Assembly: GCF_013409645.1 (NCBI RefSeq)
Contig: NZ_JACCBG010000001.1
Location: forward strand, 3,346,001-3,410,000
Length of the DNA stretch: 64,000 nt
Origin: Nocardioides panaciterrulae
GTDB taxonomy: Bacteria; Actinomycetota; Actinomycetes; Propionibacteriales; Nocardioidaceae
Reading direction: 5' to 3'
Shown here: positions 32,235 through 41,217 of the stretch, piece after piece
How the letters are laid out: each line of letters begins with the position of its first letter
Position numbering within the stretch: the stretch's first letter is position 1
The notes under the pieces: generated by a model
The model's input: only the letters and a program-made list of their open reading frames with translations
Told to the model about the DNA's origin: nothing
The model's database searches: none
Translations under genes and position numbers: made by a program

Positions 32235-35200
32235 TCAGGAGGCGGCGTTCAGCGCCTTGCGGATCCGCTGGTCGCTGACCGGGACCGGGGTGCCGAGGTG
32301 CTGGGCCCACAGCGAGACGCGGTACTCCTCGAGCAGCCACCGCACCTGCCGCAGGTGGGCGCCGGGCGGCCGCCCCTCGGGCAGCGCCGCGACCTGGTGC
32401 AGCCACGCGTCCTGGACGTCGGAGATCTGGTCCATCAGCTGCCGGTCCCGGCCGACCTGCTCGGCCAGCCGCTCGCGGCGGTGGCGCAGCGCGGCGAGGT
32501 AGGTCGGGTAGCGCCGCAGCTGCCCGGCCCCGGCCTCGGCGACGAACCCCCGGTGCACCAGCCGCGCGAGCTGGGCCTTCATGTCCGACATCGCCGGCAG
32601 CTCGGCCATCTCGGTGCGCCCGCTGAGCGCCTTCTCGGCCTGGCGCCACGCCTCGAGCACCCGGATCACGTCGTCGAGCACGGCGCGCAGCCGCGCCTCC
32701 TGCTCCGCGCCGGCCTCGGCCAGCAGCGCCCGGAACGCCGCCTCGTCGCGGATCGCCGGCCGGGCGTCCACGAGGTCGGCGACCACCGCGGCCCGGCAGT
32801 CCTCGAGCAGCTCGCCGACCGAGGGGTACGGCGAGCCGGCCAGGCCCAGCTTTCGGGCGTTGTCGAGCCCGTCCAGCACCCGCCGGACCGGACCGCCGCC
32901 GCGGCCGTCGAGCCGGTCGAGGCCGAGCAGCAGCAGCCGGCGCACCCCCAGCCGGTGCTGGGCCTCCTGCTCGACCGCGGACCCGAAGACCCGCAGCCCG
33001 ACGGCGCCGCCCTCGTCGACCAGGCCGGGGAAGCCGCGCACCTCGTGCCCGGCGCGGGTCCGGGTGAACGACGGCTCGATGGTGCCGAAGACCCAGTCGG
33101 TCTCGCCGGTGCGGGTGATCCCGCTGTCGGCGGCCACCTCGGCCATCGCCCTGGCGAACGTGGGCCGCAGCGGCTCCTTGAGCGCCTCCAGGTCCTTGCC
33201 CCGCGCCTGCTCGCGGCCGCCGTCGTCGACGATGCGGTACGTCGGCCGCAGGTGCTCGGGCACCTTGGACCAGTCCCAGGCCTCGCGCGGCACCACCACG
33301 CCGGTGGTGCTGCGGCACCAGCGCTCGAGCGCGTCGAGCAGCGGCTCCTCCCCCGGCGGCACCGCCGCCAGGAACTCCCGCGCCTTGTTGGGCGCCGGCA
33401 CGAAGCTCACCCGCAGGCCCTTCGGCAGGCTGCGGATCAGGCTGGTGACCAGCTCCTCGCGCAGCCCCGGCACATTCCAGGAGAAGTCCTCGGCGCCGAC
33501 CCGGTTCAGCGTCGCCACCGGCACGTCGATGGTCAGGCCGTCGTCGGCCGCGCCGGGCTCGAAGTGGTAGCTGATCGGGAAGGTCAGCCCCTCGCCCACC
33601 CAGGTCTCGGGGTAGTCCGCCGCGCGGACCTCCTCGGCGGTGTCGTGGGTGAGCATCTCGAGGTCGAAGGTGAGCAGCTCGGGCTGCCGCTGCCGGGCCC
33701 GTTTCCACCACTGGTCGAAGTGCGCACCGCTGACGACCTCCTCGCCGACCCGGCGGTCGTAGAAGTCGAAGAGCGTGTGCTCGTCGACCACGATGTCGCG
33801 GCGCCGGGCGCGGTGCTCGAGCTCCTCGGCCTGCTCGAGCAGCGCGAGGTTCTTCGCGTAGAACTTGTGCCGGGTCTGCCACTCGCCGTAGACGAGCGCG
33901 TGCCGGATGAACAGCTCGCGGGCGAGCTCGGGGTCGACCTTGCCGTAGCTGACGAGCCGGTCGGCGACCAGCGGGACGCCGTACAGCGTGACCCGCTCGT
34001 GGGCCATCACCGCGGCCCGCTTCCTGCTCCAGTGCGGCTCGGAGTAGGTCCGCTTGACCAGGTGCCCGCCCAGCCGCTCGGCCCACTCCGGGTCGATCGC
34101 GGCGTTCTGCCGCGCCCACAGCCGGCTGGTCTCGACGAGCTCACCGGCCATCAGGAACGGCGGGTTCTTCCGGTGCAGCCCGCTGCCCGGGAAGATCGCG
34201 AACCGGGTGCCGCGGGCGCCGAGGTACTCCCGCGGGCCGCGGCGGCCCTTGCCGCCCGGCTCGTTCTTGTCGCGCTCCTCCAGGGCCCCGATGTGGGAGA
34301 GCAGCCCGGACAGCAGCGCCTGGTGGATCCCGTCGGCGTCGTACGCCGCGCCCTCGCTGGTCGAGCGTGCCGAGACCCCGACGTCGAGGTCCATCTCCTT
34401 GCAGACCTGCCGCAGCTGGGACTCGAAGTCCTGCCACTCGCGCACCCGCAGGTAGTTGAGGAACTCCCGGCGGCACATCCGCCGGAACGCCGAGGAGGAG
34501 AGCTCCTTCTGCTGCTGCTTGAGGTAGCGCCACAGGTTGAGCCAGGTGAGGAAGTCCGAGCCCTCCGCCTTGAACCGGGCGTGCAGCTGGTCGGCCTGCG
34601 CCTGCTCCCTGGGGTGCTCGGCCCCCGGGCGCTCGCGCGGGTCCTGCAGCGACAGGGCCGCGGCGATCACGACCACCTCGCGCAGGCAGCCGAGCCGCTC
34701 GGCCTCGAGGATCATCCGTGCCAGCCGCGGGTCGATCGGCAGCCGCGCCAGCCGGCGGCCCACCTTGGTCAGGTCCCCTGCCGAGACCGCACCGAGCTCC
34801 TCGAGCAGCTGCACGCCGGCGGTCACGTTGCGCCGGTCCGGCGGCTCGACGAACGGGAACCGGGCGATCTCGCCGAGCCCGAGCGAGGCCATCTGGAGGA
34901 TCACCGAGGCCAGGTTGGTGCGCAGGATCTCGGGGTCGGTGAACTCCGGGCGGGACTCGAAGTCCTCCTCGGAGTAGAGCCGGATCGCGATGCCGGCCTC
35001 GACCCGGCCGCAGCGGCCCGACCGCTGGTTGGCCGAGGCCTGGCTGATCGGCTCGATCGGCAGCCGCTGCACCTTGGTGCGCGCGGAGTAGCGGCTGATC
35101 CGGGCCACCCCGCTGTCCACGACGTAGCGGATGCCCGGCACGGTCAGCGAGGTCTCGGCGACGTTGGTCGCGAGCACGACGCGGCGGCCGGTGTGGCGCT

Positions 35201-36182
35201 GGAAGACCTTGTGCTGCTCGGCGGCCGAGAGCCGGGAGTAGAGCGGCACGACCTCGAGACCGCCTCCACGGGTCGAGGAGGTGAGGTCGGACAGGGCGTC
35301 GGCGGTGTCGCGGATCTCGCGCTCGCCGGGCAGGAAGACCAGGACGTCGCCGGGGCCCTCGGCGGAGAGCTCCTTGACCGCGTCGACGATCGCCTCGGTC
35401 TGGTCGCGGACGACCGGCTCGCCCTCCTCGTCCTCCTCCGGGAGCTCGAGGAGCGGCCGGTAGCGGACCTCGACGGGGTAGGTGCGCCCGGAGACCTCCA
35501 CGATCGGGGCGGGCTTGCCGTCGCGGTCGGCGAAGTGCCGGGCGAACCGCTCGGGGTCGATGGTCGCCGAGGTGATGATCAGCTTCAGGTCCGGCCGGCG
35601 CGGCAGCAGCTGCCGGAGGTAGCCGAGCAGGAAGTCGATGTTCAGGCTGCGCTCGTGGGCCTCGTCGATGATGATCGTGTCGTAGCGGCGCAGCATCCGG
35701 TCGCGCTGCAGCTCGGCGAGCAGGATGCCGTCGGTCATCAGCTTCACCCGGCTCGAGCGGGAGGTGCGGTCGGTGAACCGCACCTGGTAGCCGACCAGGT
35801 CACCGAGCTCGGTGCCGAGCTCCTCGGCGATGCGCTCCGCGACCGAGCGGGCGGCGATCCGCCGGGGCTGGGTGTGCCCGATCAGGCCGCCGCTGTAACG
35901 GGGCCGGCCGTCCCGGCCCTTGCCGGTGCGGACGCGGGTGCCGCGGCCGAGCTCCAGGCAGATCTTCGGCAGCTGGGTGGTCTTGCCCGAGCCGGTCTCG
36001 CCGGCGACGATCACCACCTGGTGGTCGCGGATCGCGGCCGCGATGTCCTCGCGGCGCTGGGTGACCGGCAGCTCCGGCGGGTAGCTGATCCTCAGCGGGG
36101 CCGGGTCCGGGCGCTGCTCCCGCTTCGCGGGGTCGGGGGTGCTCTCGCGGGAGTGGGCGGGGCCGGACATGATGCCGGCCAT
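32235..36182 (-). CDS. hrpA: ATP-dependent RNA helicase HrpA
   Basis: 1315 residues (1311 if the ATG at 36170 is used). DEAH-box helicase with VAGETGSGKTTQLPKI (Walker A), IIIDEAHERSLNIDF (DEAH), TSATID (motif III), DVLVFLPGERE (IV), NVAETSLTVPGIRYVVD (V) and QRSGRCGRVEAG (VI). The helicase-associated HA2 and OB-fold domains follow, then the long C-terminal domain specific to HrpA. Length matches the family (about 1300). In other bacteria HrpA resolves mRNA secondary structure and rescues stalled ribosomes. Divergent from the PhoP-like regulator gene; the 125-base gap carries phased direct repeats. Confidence 0.97.
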   Translation of the reverse strand: MAGIMSGPAHSRESTPDPAKREQRPDPAPLRISYPPELPVTQRREDIAAAIRDHQVVIVAGETGSGKTTQLPKICLELGRGTRVRTGKGRDGRPRYSGGLIGHTQPRRIAARSVAERIAEELGTELGDLVGYQVRFTDRTSRSSRVKLMTDGILLAELQRDRMLRRYDTIIIDEAHERSLNIDFLLGYLRQLLPRRPDLKLIITSATIDPERFARHFADRDGKPAPIVEVSGRTYPVEVRYRPLLELPEEDEEGEPVVRDQTEAIVDAVKELSAEGPGDVLVFLPGEREIRDTADALSDLTSSTRGGGLEVVPLYSRLSAAEQHKVFQRHTGRRVVLATNVAETSLTVPGIRYVVDSGVARISRYSARTKVQRLPIEPISQASANQRSGRCGRVEAGIAIRLYSEEDFESRPEFTDPEILRTNLASVILQMASLGLGEIARFPFVEPPDRRNVTAGVQLLEELGAVSAGDLTKVGRRLARLPIDPRLARMILEAERLGCLREVVVIAAALSLQDPRERPGAEHPREQAQADQLHARFKAEGSDFLTWLNLWRYLKQQQKELSSSAFRRMCRREFLNYLRVREWQDFESQLRQVCKEMDLDVGVSARSTSEGAAYDADGIHQALLSGLLSHIGALEERDKNEPGGKGRRGPREYLGARGTRFAIFPGSGLHRKNPPFLMAGELVETSRLWARQNAAIDPEWAERLGGHLVKRTYSEPHWSRKRAAVMAHERVTLYGVPLVADRLVSYGKVDPELARELFIRHALVYGEWQTRHKFYAKNLALLEQAEELEHRARRRDIVVDEHTLFDFYDRRVGEEVVSGAHFDQWWKRARQRQPELLTFDLEMLTHDTAEEVRAADYPETWVGEGLTFPISYHFEPGAADDGLTIDVPVATLNRVGAEDFSWNVPGLREELVTSLIRSLPKGLRVSFVPAPNKAREFLAAVPPGEEPLLDALERWCRSTTGVVVPREAWDWSKVPEHLRPTYRIVDDGGREQARGKDLEALKEPLRPTFARAMAEVAADSGITRTGETDWVFGTIEPSFTRTRAGHEVRGFPGLVDEGGAVGLRVFGSAVEQEAQHRLGVRRLLLLGLDRLDGRGGGPVRRVLDGLDNARKLGLAGSPYPSVGELLEDCRAAVVADLVDARPAIRDEAAFRALLAEAGAEQEARLRAVLDDVIRVLEAWRQAEKALSGRTEMAELPAMSDMKAQLARLVHRGFVAEAGAGQLRRYPTYLAALRHRRERLAEQVGRDRQLMDQISDVQDAWLHQVAALPEGRPPGAHLRQVRWLLEEYRVSLWAQHLGTPVPVSDQRIRKALNAAS

Positions 36183-36231
36183 TGTGCCTGCGGGGTGGCT
36201 GCGCCCGCGAACCGGAAAAGTCCGCGGGACG

Positions 36232-36258
36232 CACAGGCGACTCACAGCAAGTCCACAG
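36232..36258 (+). promoter_or_regulatory. Phased CACAG direct repeats, candidate PhoP-type box
   Basis: CACAG occurs at 36232, 36243 and 36254, exactly 11 bases apart. The middle and right copies read TCACAGC-N4-CCACAGT, close to the TCACAGC-N4-TCACAGC direct repeat I recall for Mycobacterium tuberculosis PhoP. The site lies about 50 bases upstream of the response-regulator start, so autoregulation is likely; it could also act on the divergent hrpA. Confidence 0.55.
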
Positions 36259-36307
36259 TTGCGCCCGGGCCGGGAGCAGGCAAGGTGGACCCCATGGGGT
36301 GCAGCGC

Positions 36308-37018
36308 ATGGACCTGACCAGGCCGGACGGCTCCCCGCTGCGCGTGCTCGTGGTGGACGACGAGGTGAACATCGCCGAGCTGATCTCGATGGCGCTGCGC
36401 TACGAGGGCTGGGAGGTGGCCACGGCCCACTCCGGCTCCCGGGCCGTCAGCACGTCCAAGGAGTTCCGCCCCGACGCGGTGGTGCTGGACATGATGCTGC
36501 CCGACTTCGACGGCCTCGAGGTGCTGCGCCGGCTGCGGACCTCGGACCCCGACGTACCGGTGGTGTTCCTCACCGCCAAGGACGCGGTCGAGGACCGGAT
36601 CGCCGGCCTGACCGCGGGCGGCGACGACTACGTGACCAAGCCGTTCTCGCTGGAGGAGGTGGTGGCGCGGCTGCGGGGGCTGATGCGCCGCGCCGGGGCC
36701 CAGCAGGCCGCGACCTCATCGGTGCTGAGCGTCGGGGACCTCACGCTCGACGAGGACAGCCACGAGGTGTTCCGCGCCGGTGAGGAGATCAGCCTGACCG
36801 CGACCGAGTTCGAGCTGCTGCGCTACCTGATGCGCAACCCGCGCCGGGTGCTGTCGAAGGCGCAGATCCTCGACCGGGTCTGGAACTACGACTTCGGCGG
36901 CCAGGCCAACGTCGTCGAGCTCTACATCTCCTATCTGCGCAAGAAGGTCGACGCCGGCCGCGAGCCGATGATCCACACGATGCGCGGCGCCGGCTACGTG
37001 CTGAAGCCGGCCACGTGA
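36308..37018 (+). CDS. PhoP-like OmpR-family response regulator
   Basis: 236 residues from the ATG at 36308; an in-frame GTG at 36299 behind AAGGTGG is a good alternative. The receiver has LVVDDEVNIAEL, phosphoacceptor Asp61 in VVLDMMLPD and TKPFSLEEVVARLR (Lys112). The winged-helix effector has LTATEFELLRYLM and VWNYDFGGQANVVELYISYLRKK. The run AGLTAGGDDYVTKPFSLEEVVARLR is almost the same as I recall for mycobacterial PhoP, hence the name. Its stop overlaps the kinase start (GTGA). Direct repeats resembling a PhoP box lie upstream. The regulon is not visible. Confidence 0.93.
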   Translation: MDLTRPDGSPLRVLVVDDEVNIAELISMALRYEGWEVATAHSGSRAVSTSKEFRPDAVVLDMMLPDFDGLEVLRRLRTSDPDVPVVFLTAKDAVEDRIAGLTAGGDDYVTKPFSLEEVVARLRGLMRRAGAQQAATSSVLSVGDLTLDEDSHEVFRAGEEISLTATEFELLRYLMRNPRRVLSKAQILDRVWNYDFGGQANVVELYISYLRKKVDAGREPMIHTMRGAGYVLKPAT

Positions 37019-38526
37019 GCAACCTGCTGGCCTCGCTCACCTCGCGGCTGGTCGTCACCGCGGTCGTGCTGGTGGCGCTGGTCTCGGTGCTCATCGCGAC
37101 CGTCACCACGCTCGCGCTGCGGGCGAGCCTGCTGGACCGCCTCGACCACGACGTGCAGTCCTCGCTGGGCCGGTTCAGCGACAACGACCACGACCGCGAC
37201 AACGGCGGTGTGCCCGGCCCGCGGCCCCCGGACGCGGGCTTCCAGGGGCCGGGCACCCTGGTCGCGCGGCTCCGCCCGGCGCCCAGCGGCTGCGTGGTCA
37301 GCGAGGAGCACGCAGCCTGCCGCACGCTGTCCACCACCGCGCTGACGGACCTCGCCGCGCTCCCCGCCGACGGCCGCGTGCACGGCGTCACGCTGCCCGG
37401 GCTGGGGTCCTACCGCGTCGTGCTGAGGCAGGAGGGCGGCGCGCTGATCGCCAGCGGGCGGCCGCTCAGCGAGGTCGACGCGACGGTGGCCCAGCTGATC
37501 TGGTGGGAGGTGCTGCTGACCCTGCTCGGCGTCGTCGCCGCCGCCGGCGCCGGGCTCTTCGTCGTACGCCGGCAGCTGCGGCCGCTGCGCGAGGTCGCCG
37601 ACACCGCCCACGTCGTCGCCGAGCTGCCCCTGGCCTCGGGCGAGATCGACCTGACCGAGCGGGTGCCGGACCACCTGACCGACGAGCGCACCGAGGTCGG
37701 CCAGGTCGGCGCCGCCCTGAACAAGCTGCTCGTGCACGTGGAGTCGTCGCTGGAGGCGCGGCACCGCAGCGAGCAGCAGGTGCGGCAGTTCGTCGCCGAC
37801 GCCTCCCACGAGCTGCGCACGCCGCTGACCACGATCGCGGGCTACACCGAGCTGGCGCGGCGGCGCCCCGACGACCCGTCCGCGGTGCGCACCGCGCTGG
37901 GCAAGGTGCAGGAGGAGTCGGGCCGGATGACCGCCCTGGTCGAGGACCTGCTGCTGCTCGCCCGGCTCGACGCCGGGCGGCCGCTCGAGCGCGAGCCGGT
38001 GGACCTCTCCCGGCTCCTCGTCGAGGCGGTGTCCGACGCGCGGGTGGTCTCCCCCGACCACCGCTGGCGACTCGACCTGCCCGGCGACGCGGACAGCGCC
38101 GACAGCGCGGTCGGGGCGGGCAGCGCGGGCAGCGCGGGCGGGACCGACGGCACCGTGCAGGTCACCGGCGACACTCACGGGCTGCACCAGGTCGTGACCA
38201 ACCTGCTCACCAACGCCCGCAAGTACACCCCGCCGGGCACCGTGGTCACCGTCTCCGCGAGGGCCACCCCCTCGGGCGGCCGGTTCTGCGTCCACGACAC
38301 CGGCCCGGGCTTCCCGCCCGAGCTGGTCGAGCACGCCTTCGAGCGGTTCGCCCGCGGCGACACCGCCCGGACCCGCTCGCTCGACGGGGAGGGCGCCGAC
38401 GCGGTCGTCGGCGGCCACGGTCTCGGCCTCTCCCTCGTCGAGGCGATCGTGCACGCCCACGGCGGCACCGTCCGGCTCGACTCCCGCCCGGGCGACACGA
38501 CGATCACCGTCGACCTGCCGGGCTGA
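37015..38526 (+). CDS. PhoR-like sensor histidine kinase
   Basis: 503 residues from a GTG overlapping the regulator stop. Transmembrane helix 1 is at about 11-34. An extracytoplasmic sensor of ~125 residues with two cysteines (GCVVSEEHAAC) follows, then helix 2 (about 161-183), a HAMP linker, the HisKA box FVADASHELRTPLTTIAGY with His265, and the HATPase region NLLTNARKYTPPG, DTGPGF and GHGLGLSLVEAIV. A Gly/Ala/Ser-rich insertion (around 360-380) and an Asp-rich stretch in the G-box region are low complexity. Partner of the PhoP-like regulator; the signal is unknown. Confidence 0.94.
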   Translation: MSNLLASLTSRLVVTAVVLVALVSVLIATVTTLALRASLLDRLDHDVQSSLGRFSDNDHDRDNGGVPGPRPPDAGFQGPGTLVARLRPAPSGCVVSEEHAACRTLSTTALTDLAALPADGRVHGVTLPGLGSYRVVLRQEGGALIASGRPLSEVDATVAQLIWWEVLLTLLGVVAAAGAGLFVVRRQLRPLREVADTAHVVAELPLASGEIDLTERVPDHLTDERTEVGQVGAALNKLLVHVESSLEARHRSEQQVRQFVADASHELRTPLTTIAGYTELARRRPDDPSAVRTALGKVQEESGRMTALVEDLLLLARLDAGRPLEREPVDLSRLLVEAVSDARVVSPDHRWRLDLPGDADSADSAVGAGSAGSAGGTDGTVQVTGDTHGLHQVVTNLLTNARKYTPPGTVVTVSARATPSGGRFCVHDTGPGFPPELVEHAFERFARGDTARTRSLDGEGADAVVGGHGLGLSLVEAIVHAHGGTVRLDSRPGDTTITVDLPG

Positions 38527-38550
38527 CCGCCCAGGCGGGCTGGCCGGGCT

Positions 38551-39053
38551 GCCGGCGGTGACTCCTCCACCGTTCCGGCGTGGGACCCGGTGGACGGCTC
38601 ACCGCTCCCCGGCCGGGCGGTGGCTCCTCCACCGGTTCCGGCAGGGATCCGGTGGACAGCTCACCGCTCCCCGGCCGACCCCGGCAGCGTGGCGACGAGG
38701 ACGGCCACCGCGCCGGCGGTCATCGCGACCAGCTCCTCGCGCGTCACCCGCCGGGGTCCTGGACCCAGGTGAGGACCAGCTCCTCGGTCATCGCCGCCCA
38801 GCCGGCGGTGACTCCTCCACCGGTCCCGGCGGTGACCCGGTGGACAGCTCACCGCTCCCCGGCCGGGCCGGTGACTCCTCCACCGGTTCCGGCGGGGATC
38901 CGGTGGACAGCTCACCGCTCCCCGGCCGACCCCGGCAGCGTGGCGACCAGCGCGGGCAGCGCGCCGGCGATCATCGCGACCAGCTCCTCGCGCGACACCC
39001 CGCCGGGGTCCTGGACCCAGGTGAGGACCAGCTCCTCGGTCATCGCCGCCCAG
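38551..39053. repeat. 250-base tandem duplication containing the 3' end of the tetR gene
   Basis: 38551-38801 and 38801-39053 are near-identical direct copies. Each holds two ~62-base subunits (starting about 38553, 38617, 38803 and 38868) with GACTCCTCCACCGG, a short spacer, CCGGTGGACAGCTCACCGCTCC, and then the last ~48 codons of the TetR gene. The second copy is the real gene end. The first is a truncated pseudo-copy still encoding the C-terminal residues REELVAMTAG through LVATLPGSAGER. Each complete subunit contains the inverted repeat TCCACCGG/CCGGTGGA. Confidence 0.88.
38879..38907. terminator. Hairpin repeated between the PhoR-like kinase and tetR
   Basis: TCCACCGG (38879-38886) and CCGGTGGA (38900-38907) form a perfect eight-base-pair stem with a 13-base loop, five bases after the tetR stop on the minus strand. 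Equivalent hairpins occur in the other repeat subunits upstream, so up to four lie between these convergent genes. Probably bidirectional termination. Confidence 0.5.
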
Positions 39054-39562
39054 CCGCGCACGACCAGCCGGGACGCGGCGGTGTCGGGGAGAATCCCGCC
39101 CTGCGCGTCCTCGCGGAAGATCCGGTCGGTCAGCGCCGAGCGCGCCTCCTCGTAGATCTCGCGCAGCGTGTCGTTGCCGCCGGCGGCCCCCTTCACCAGG
39201 GACAGGTAGCCCTCGAAGTTGGCCTCGACGTAGTCCAGGTACGCCGTGGTCGAGACCAGCAGCCGCTCCAGCGGCTCCCCCTCGACCGGGGGCGCGGTCT
39301 GCGCGATCAGGTCGTCCGCGGCCCGGCGTACCACCGCCTCGTGGAAGGCGTGCTTGTTGCCGAAGTAGTGGTATAGCAGGCCGCGGGAGATGCCCGCCTC
39401 CTCGGCCAGCAGGTCGATCGAGAGCTCGTCGAGGGAGCGGTGCGCCAGCAGCCGCACTCCGAGGTCGAGCAGCTGCGAGCGCCGCTGCTCGGGGCTGAGC
39501 CGGGTGCGCGCCCCACCGGCGGATCCGTCGCCGCGGGCGTCGTTCTCTGTGTTCGCCGTCAC
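38912..39562 (-). CDS. TetR/AcrR-family transcriptional regulator
   Basis: 216 residues from a GTG at 39562. N-terminal helix-turn-helix: RRSQLLDLGVRLLAHRSLDELSIDLLAEEAGISRGLLYHYFGNKHAF, with recognition helix ISRGLLYHYFGNK. The remainder is the helical ligand-binding domain. It is divergent from a Baeyer-Villiger-type monooxygenase and an SDR, with a TATTGA/TCAATA dyad between them, so it most likely represses both directions and is released by a hydrophobic ligand related to the monooxygenase substrate. No clear ribosome site precedes the GTG. The 3' end of the gene is duplicated downstream. Confidence 0.92.
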   Translation of the reverse strand: MTANTENDARGDGSAGGARTRLSPEQRRSQLLDLGVRLLAHRSLDELSIDLLAEEAGISRGLLYHYFGNKHAFHEAVVRRAADDLIAQTAPPVEGEPLERLLVSTTAYLDYVEANFEGYLSLVKGAAGGNDTLREIYEEARSALTDRIFREDAQGGILPDTAASRLVVRGWAAMTEELVLTWVQDPGGVSREELVAMIAGALPALVATLPGSAGER

Positions 39563-39573
39563 GCGCCGGATTC

Positions 39574-39592
39574 TATTGACACTTGTTCAATA
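39574..39592. promoter_or_regulatory. Operator dyad and promoter between tetR and the monooxygenase
   Basis: TATTGACACTTGTTCAATA has TATTGA and TCAATA as complementary arms around a seven-base centre. TTGACA inside it (39576-39581) could be the -35 element of the monooxygenase promoter, with TACCGT (39600-39605) as a TAnnnT-like -10. It is the A+T-rich spot between the divergent starts at 39562 and 39613. Confidence 0.55.
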
Positions 39593-39612
39593 ACGCCAAT
39601 ACCGTCGAGGCC

Positions 39613-41217
39613 ATGACAGCAACGGGGACCACGACGGGGACCACCACACGCCCTGGCCACGACCGCCCCCACAGCCTGCCGGACCACGTCCGCCACCTGG
39701 TGGTCGGCGCCGGCTTCGCCGGCCTGTGCGCGGCGATCCAGCTCGCCCAGGACGGGGAGCACGACCTCCTGGTGATCGAGAAGGGCGACGACGTCGGCGG
39801 CACCTGGCGCGACAACACCTACCCGGGGGCCGCCTGCGACGTGCCGAGCCAGCTCTACTCGTTCTCGTTCGCACCGAACCCCGACTGGTCGATGTCGTTC
39901 TCCCCCCAGCCGGAGATCCAGGCCTACCTGCGCCGGGTCGCCCGCGAGTCCGGGACGCTGGACCGTTTCCGGTTCCGCACGGCCCTGGTCTCCGCCGGCT
40001 GGGACGAGGACGCCCAGCGGTGGCGCGTCGAGGTCGAGGACGGGTCCGGCCGACACACGCTGACCGCCCAGACCCTGGTGGTCGCCGCCGGCGGGCTCTC
40101 CGAGCCGCGGCTGCCCGACATCGACGGGATCGAGGACTTCGGCGGCGAGCTGTTCCACTCCGCCCGCTGGCGCCACGACGTCGACCTCACCGGCAAGCGG
40201 GTCGCGGTGATCGGCACCGGCGCCTCGGCGATCCAGATCATCCCCGAGATCCAGCGGCGGGCCGGCCACCTCGACGTCTACCAGCGCACCGCGCCGTACG
40301 TCCTGCCCCGCCGCGACCGCCGCTACGGGCGGCTGGAGAGGCTGGCCCTGCGCCACCTGCCGGGGCTGCAGAGGCTCTACCGCACCGCGATCTACTGGGG
40401 CCGCGAGAGCTACGTGCCCGGCTTCACGCGGCAGCCGCGGCTGGCGCTGCCGGCCAAGAGGCTCGCGCTGGCCAACCTCGAGCGGGGCGTGTCCGACCCC
40501 GAGCTGCGGGCGCGGCTGACCCCCACCTTCGAGATCGGCTGCAAGCGGATCCTGATCTCCAACAGCTACTACCCCGCACTGGACGCCGAGAACGTCGAGG
40601 TCGTCACCGACCCGATCGCGCGGGTGACGCCGGACGCGGTGGTCTCCGAGGACGGCACCGAGCGACCGGTCGACGTGCTGGTCGTGGCGACCGGCTTCTT
40701 CACCACCGAGCTGCCGATCACCGAGCGGCTCACCGGCCGCGACGGCCGCACCCTCGCCGAGCAGTGGCGCACCGGCGGCATGGAGGCCTACAAGGGCACC
40801 ACGGTCCCGGGCTTCCCGAACCTGTTCATGCTGGTCGGCCCCAACACCGGGCTGGGCCACTCGAGCATGGTCTTCATCATCGAGTCCCAGGTCGCCTACC
40901 TGCGCGCCGCGGTCCGCACCATGCGCCAGCACCGGTACGCCGCGGTCGAGCCCACCCCCGCGGCCACCCGGACCTGGAACGCCGACCTGCAGCACCGGAT
41001 GCGGCGTACCGTCTGGAGCACCGGAGGCTGCTCGAGCTGGTACCTCGACGCGCACGGCCGCAACACCACGCTGTGGCCGCGCGCCACCTTCACCTTCCGC
41101 CGGCTGCTGGCCGAGTTCGACGTCGCCGCCTACGCCGTGCGCGCGCCGCACCCCGGCCCGACGGCCGAGCCCTCCCCCACCGCCGCCCACCGAGAGACCG
41201 AGGACGTGACCGCATGA
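39613..41217 (+). CDS. Flavin-containing Baeyer-Villiger-type monooxygenase
   Basis: 534 residues from the ATG at 39613. Adds one oxygen atom from O2 to a ketone or similar substrate using FAD and NADPH. FAD-binding GAGFAGLCAAIQLA at 32-45, then VGGTWRDNTYPGAACDVPS, and the Baeyer-Villiger fingerprint FGGELFHSARW (Phe176, Gly178, His182, Trp186), although the residue after Trp is Arg rather than Pro/Asp. The NADPH site is VAVIGTGASAIQIIPEI. The substrate is not readable. It overlaps the SDR gene by ATGA; alcohol oxidation by the SDR could feed the ketone to this enzyme. Controlled by the divergent TetR. Confidence 0.92.
   Translation: MTATGTTTGTTTRPGHDRPHSLPDHVRHLVVGAGFAGLCAAIQLAQDGEHDLLVIEKGDDVGGTWRDNTYPGAACDVPSQLYSFSFAPNPDWSMSFSPQPEIQAYLRRVARESGTLDRFRFRTALVSAGWDEDAQRWRVEVEDGSGRHTLTAQTLVVAAGGLSEPRLPDIDGIEDFGGELFHSARWRHDVDLTGKRVAVIGTGASAIQIIPEIQRRAGHLDVYQRTAPYVLPRRDRRYGRLERLALRHLPGLQRLYRTAIYWGRESYVPGFTRQPRLALPAKRLALANLERGVSDPELRARLTPTFEIGCKRILISNSYYPALDAENVEVVTDPIARVTPDAVVSEDGTERPVDVLVVATGFFTTELPITERLTGRDGRTLAEQWRTGGMEAYKGTTVPGFPNLFMLVGPNTGLGHSSMVFIIESQVAYLRAAVRTMRQHRYAAVEPTPAATRTWNADLQHRMRRTVWSTGGCSSWYLDAHGRNTTLWPRATFTFRRLLAEFDVAAYAVRAPHPGPTAEPSPTAAHRETEDVTA

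Noticed and set aside
32004..36317. Very long open frame antisense to hrpA (1437 codons).
   Set aside because: The opposite strand has every DEAH helicase motif; the antisense product is Gly/Asp/Val/Leu/Arg-rich without recognisable domains.
38551..38911. Repeats with hairpins that might look like a small CRISPR array.
   Set aside because: Units are adjacent or separated by copies of the tetR 3' end, not by unique spacers, and no cas genes are present.
38661..38915. Short minus-strand reading frame ending in the same residues as TetR.
   Set aside because: It is the duplicated tail of tetR without helix-turn-helix, start signal or upstream coding sequence; treated as part of the repeat, not as a gene.
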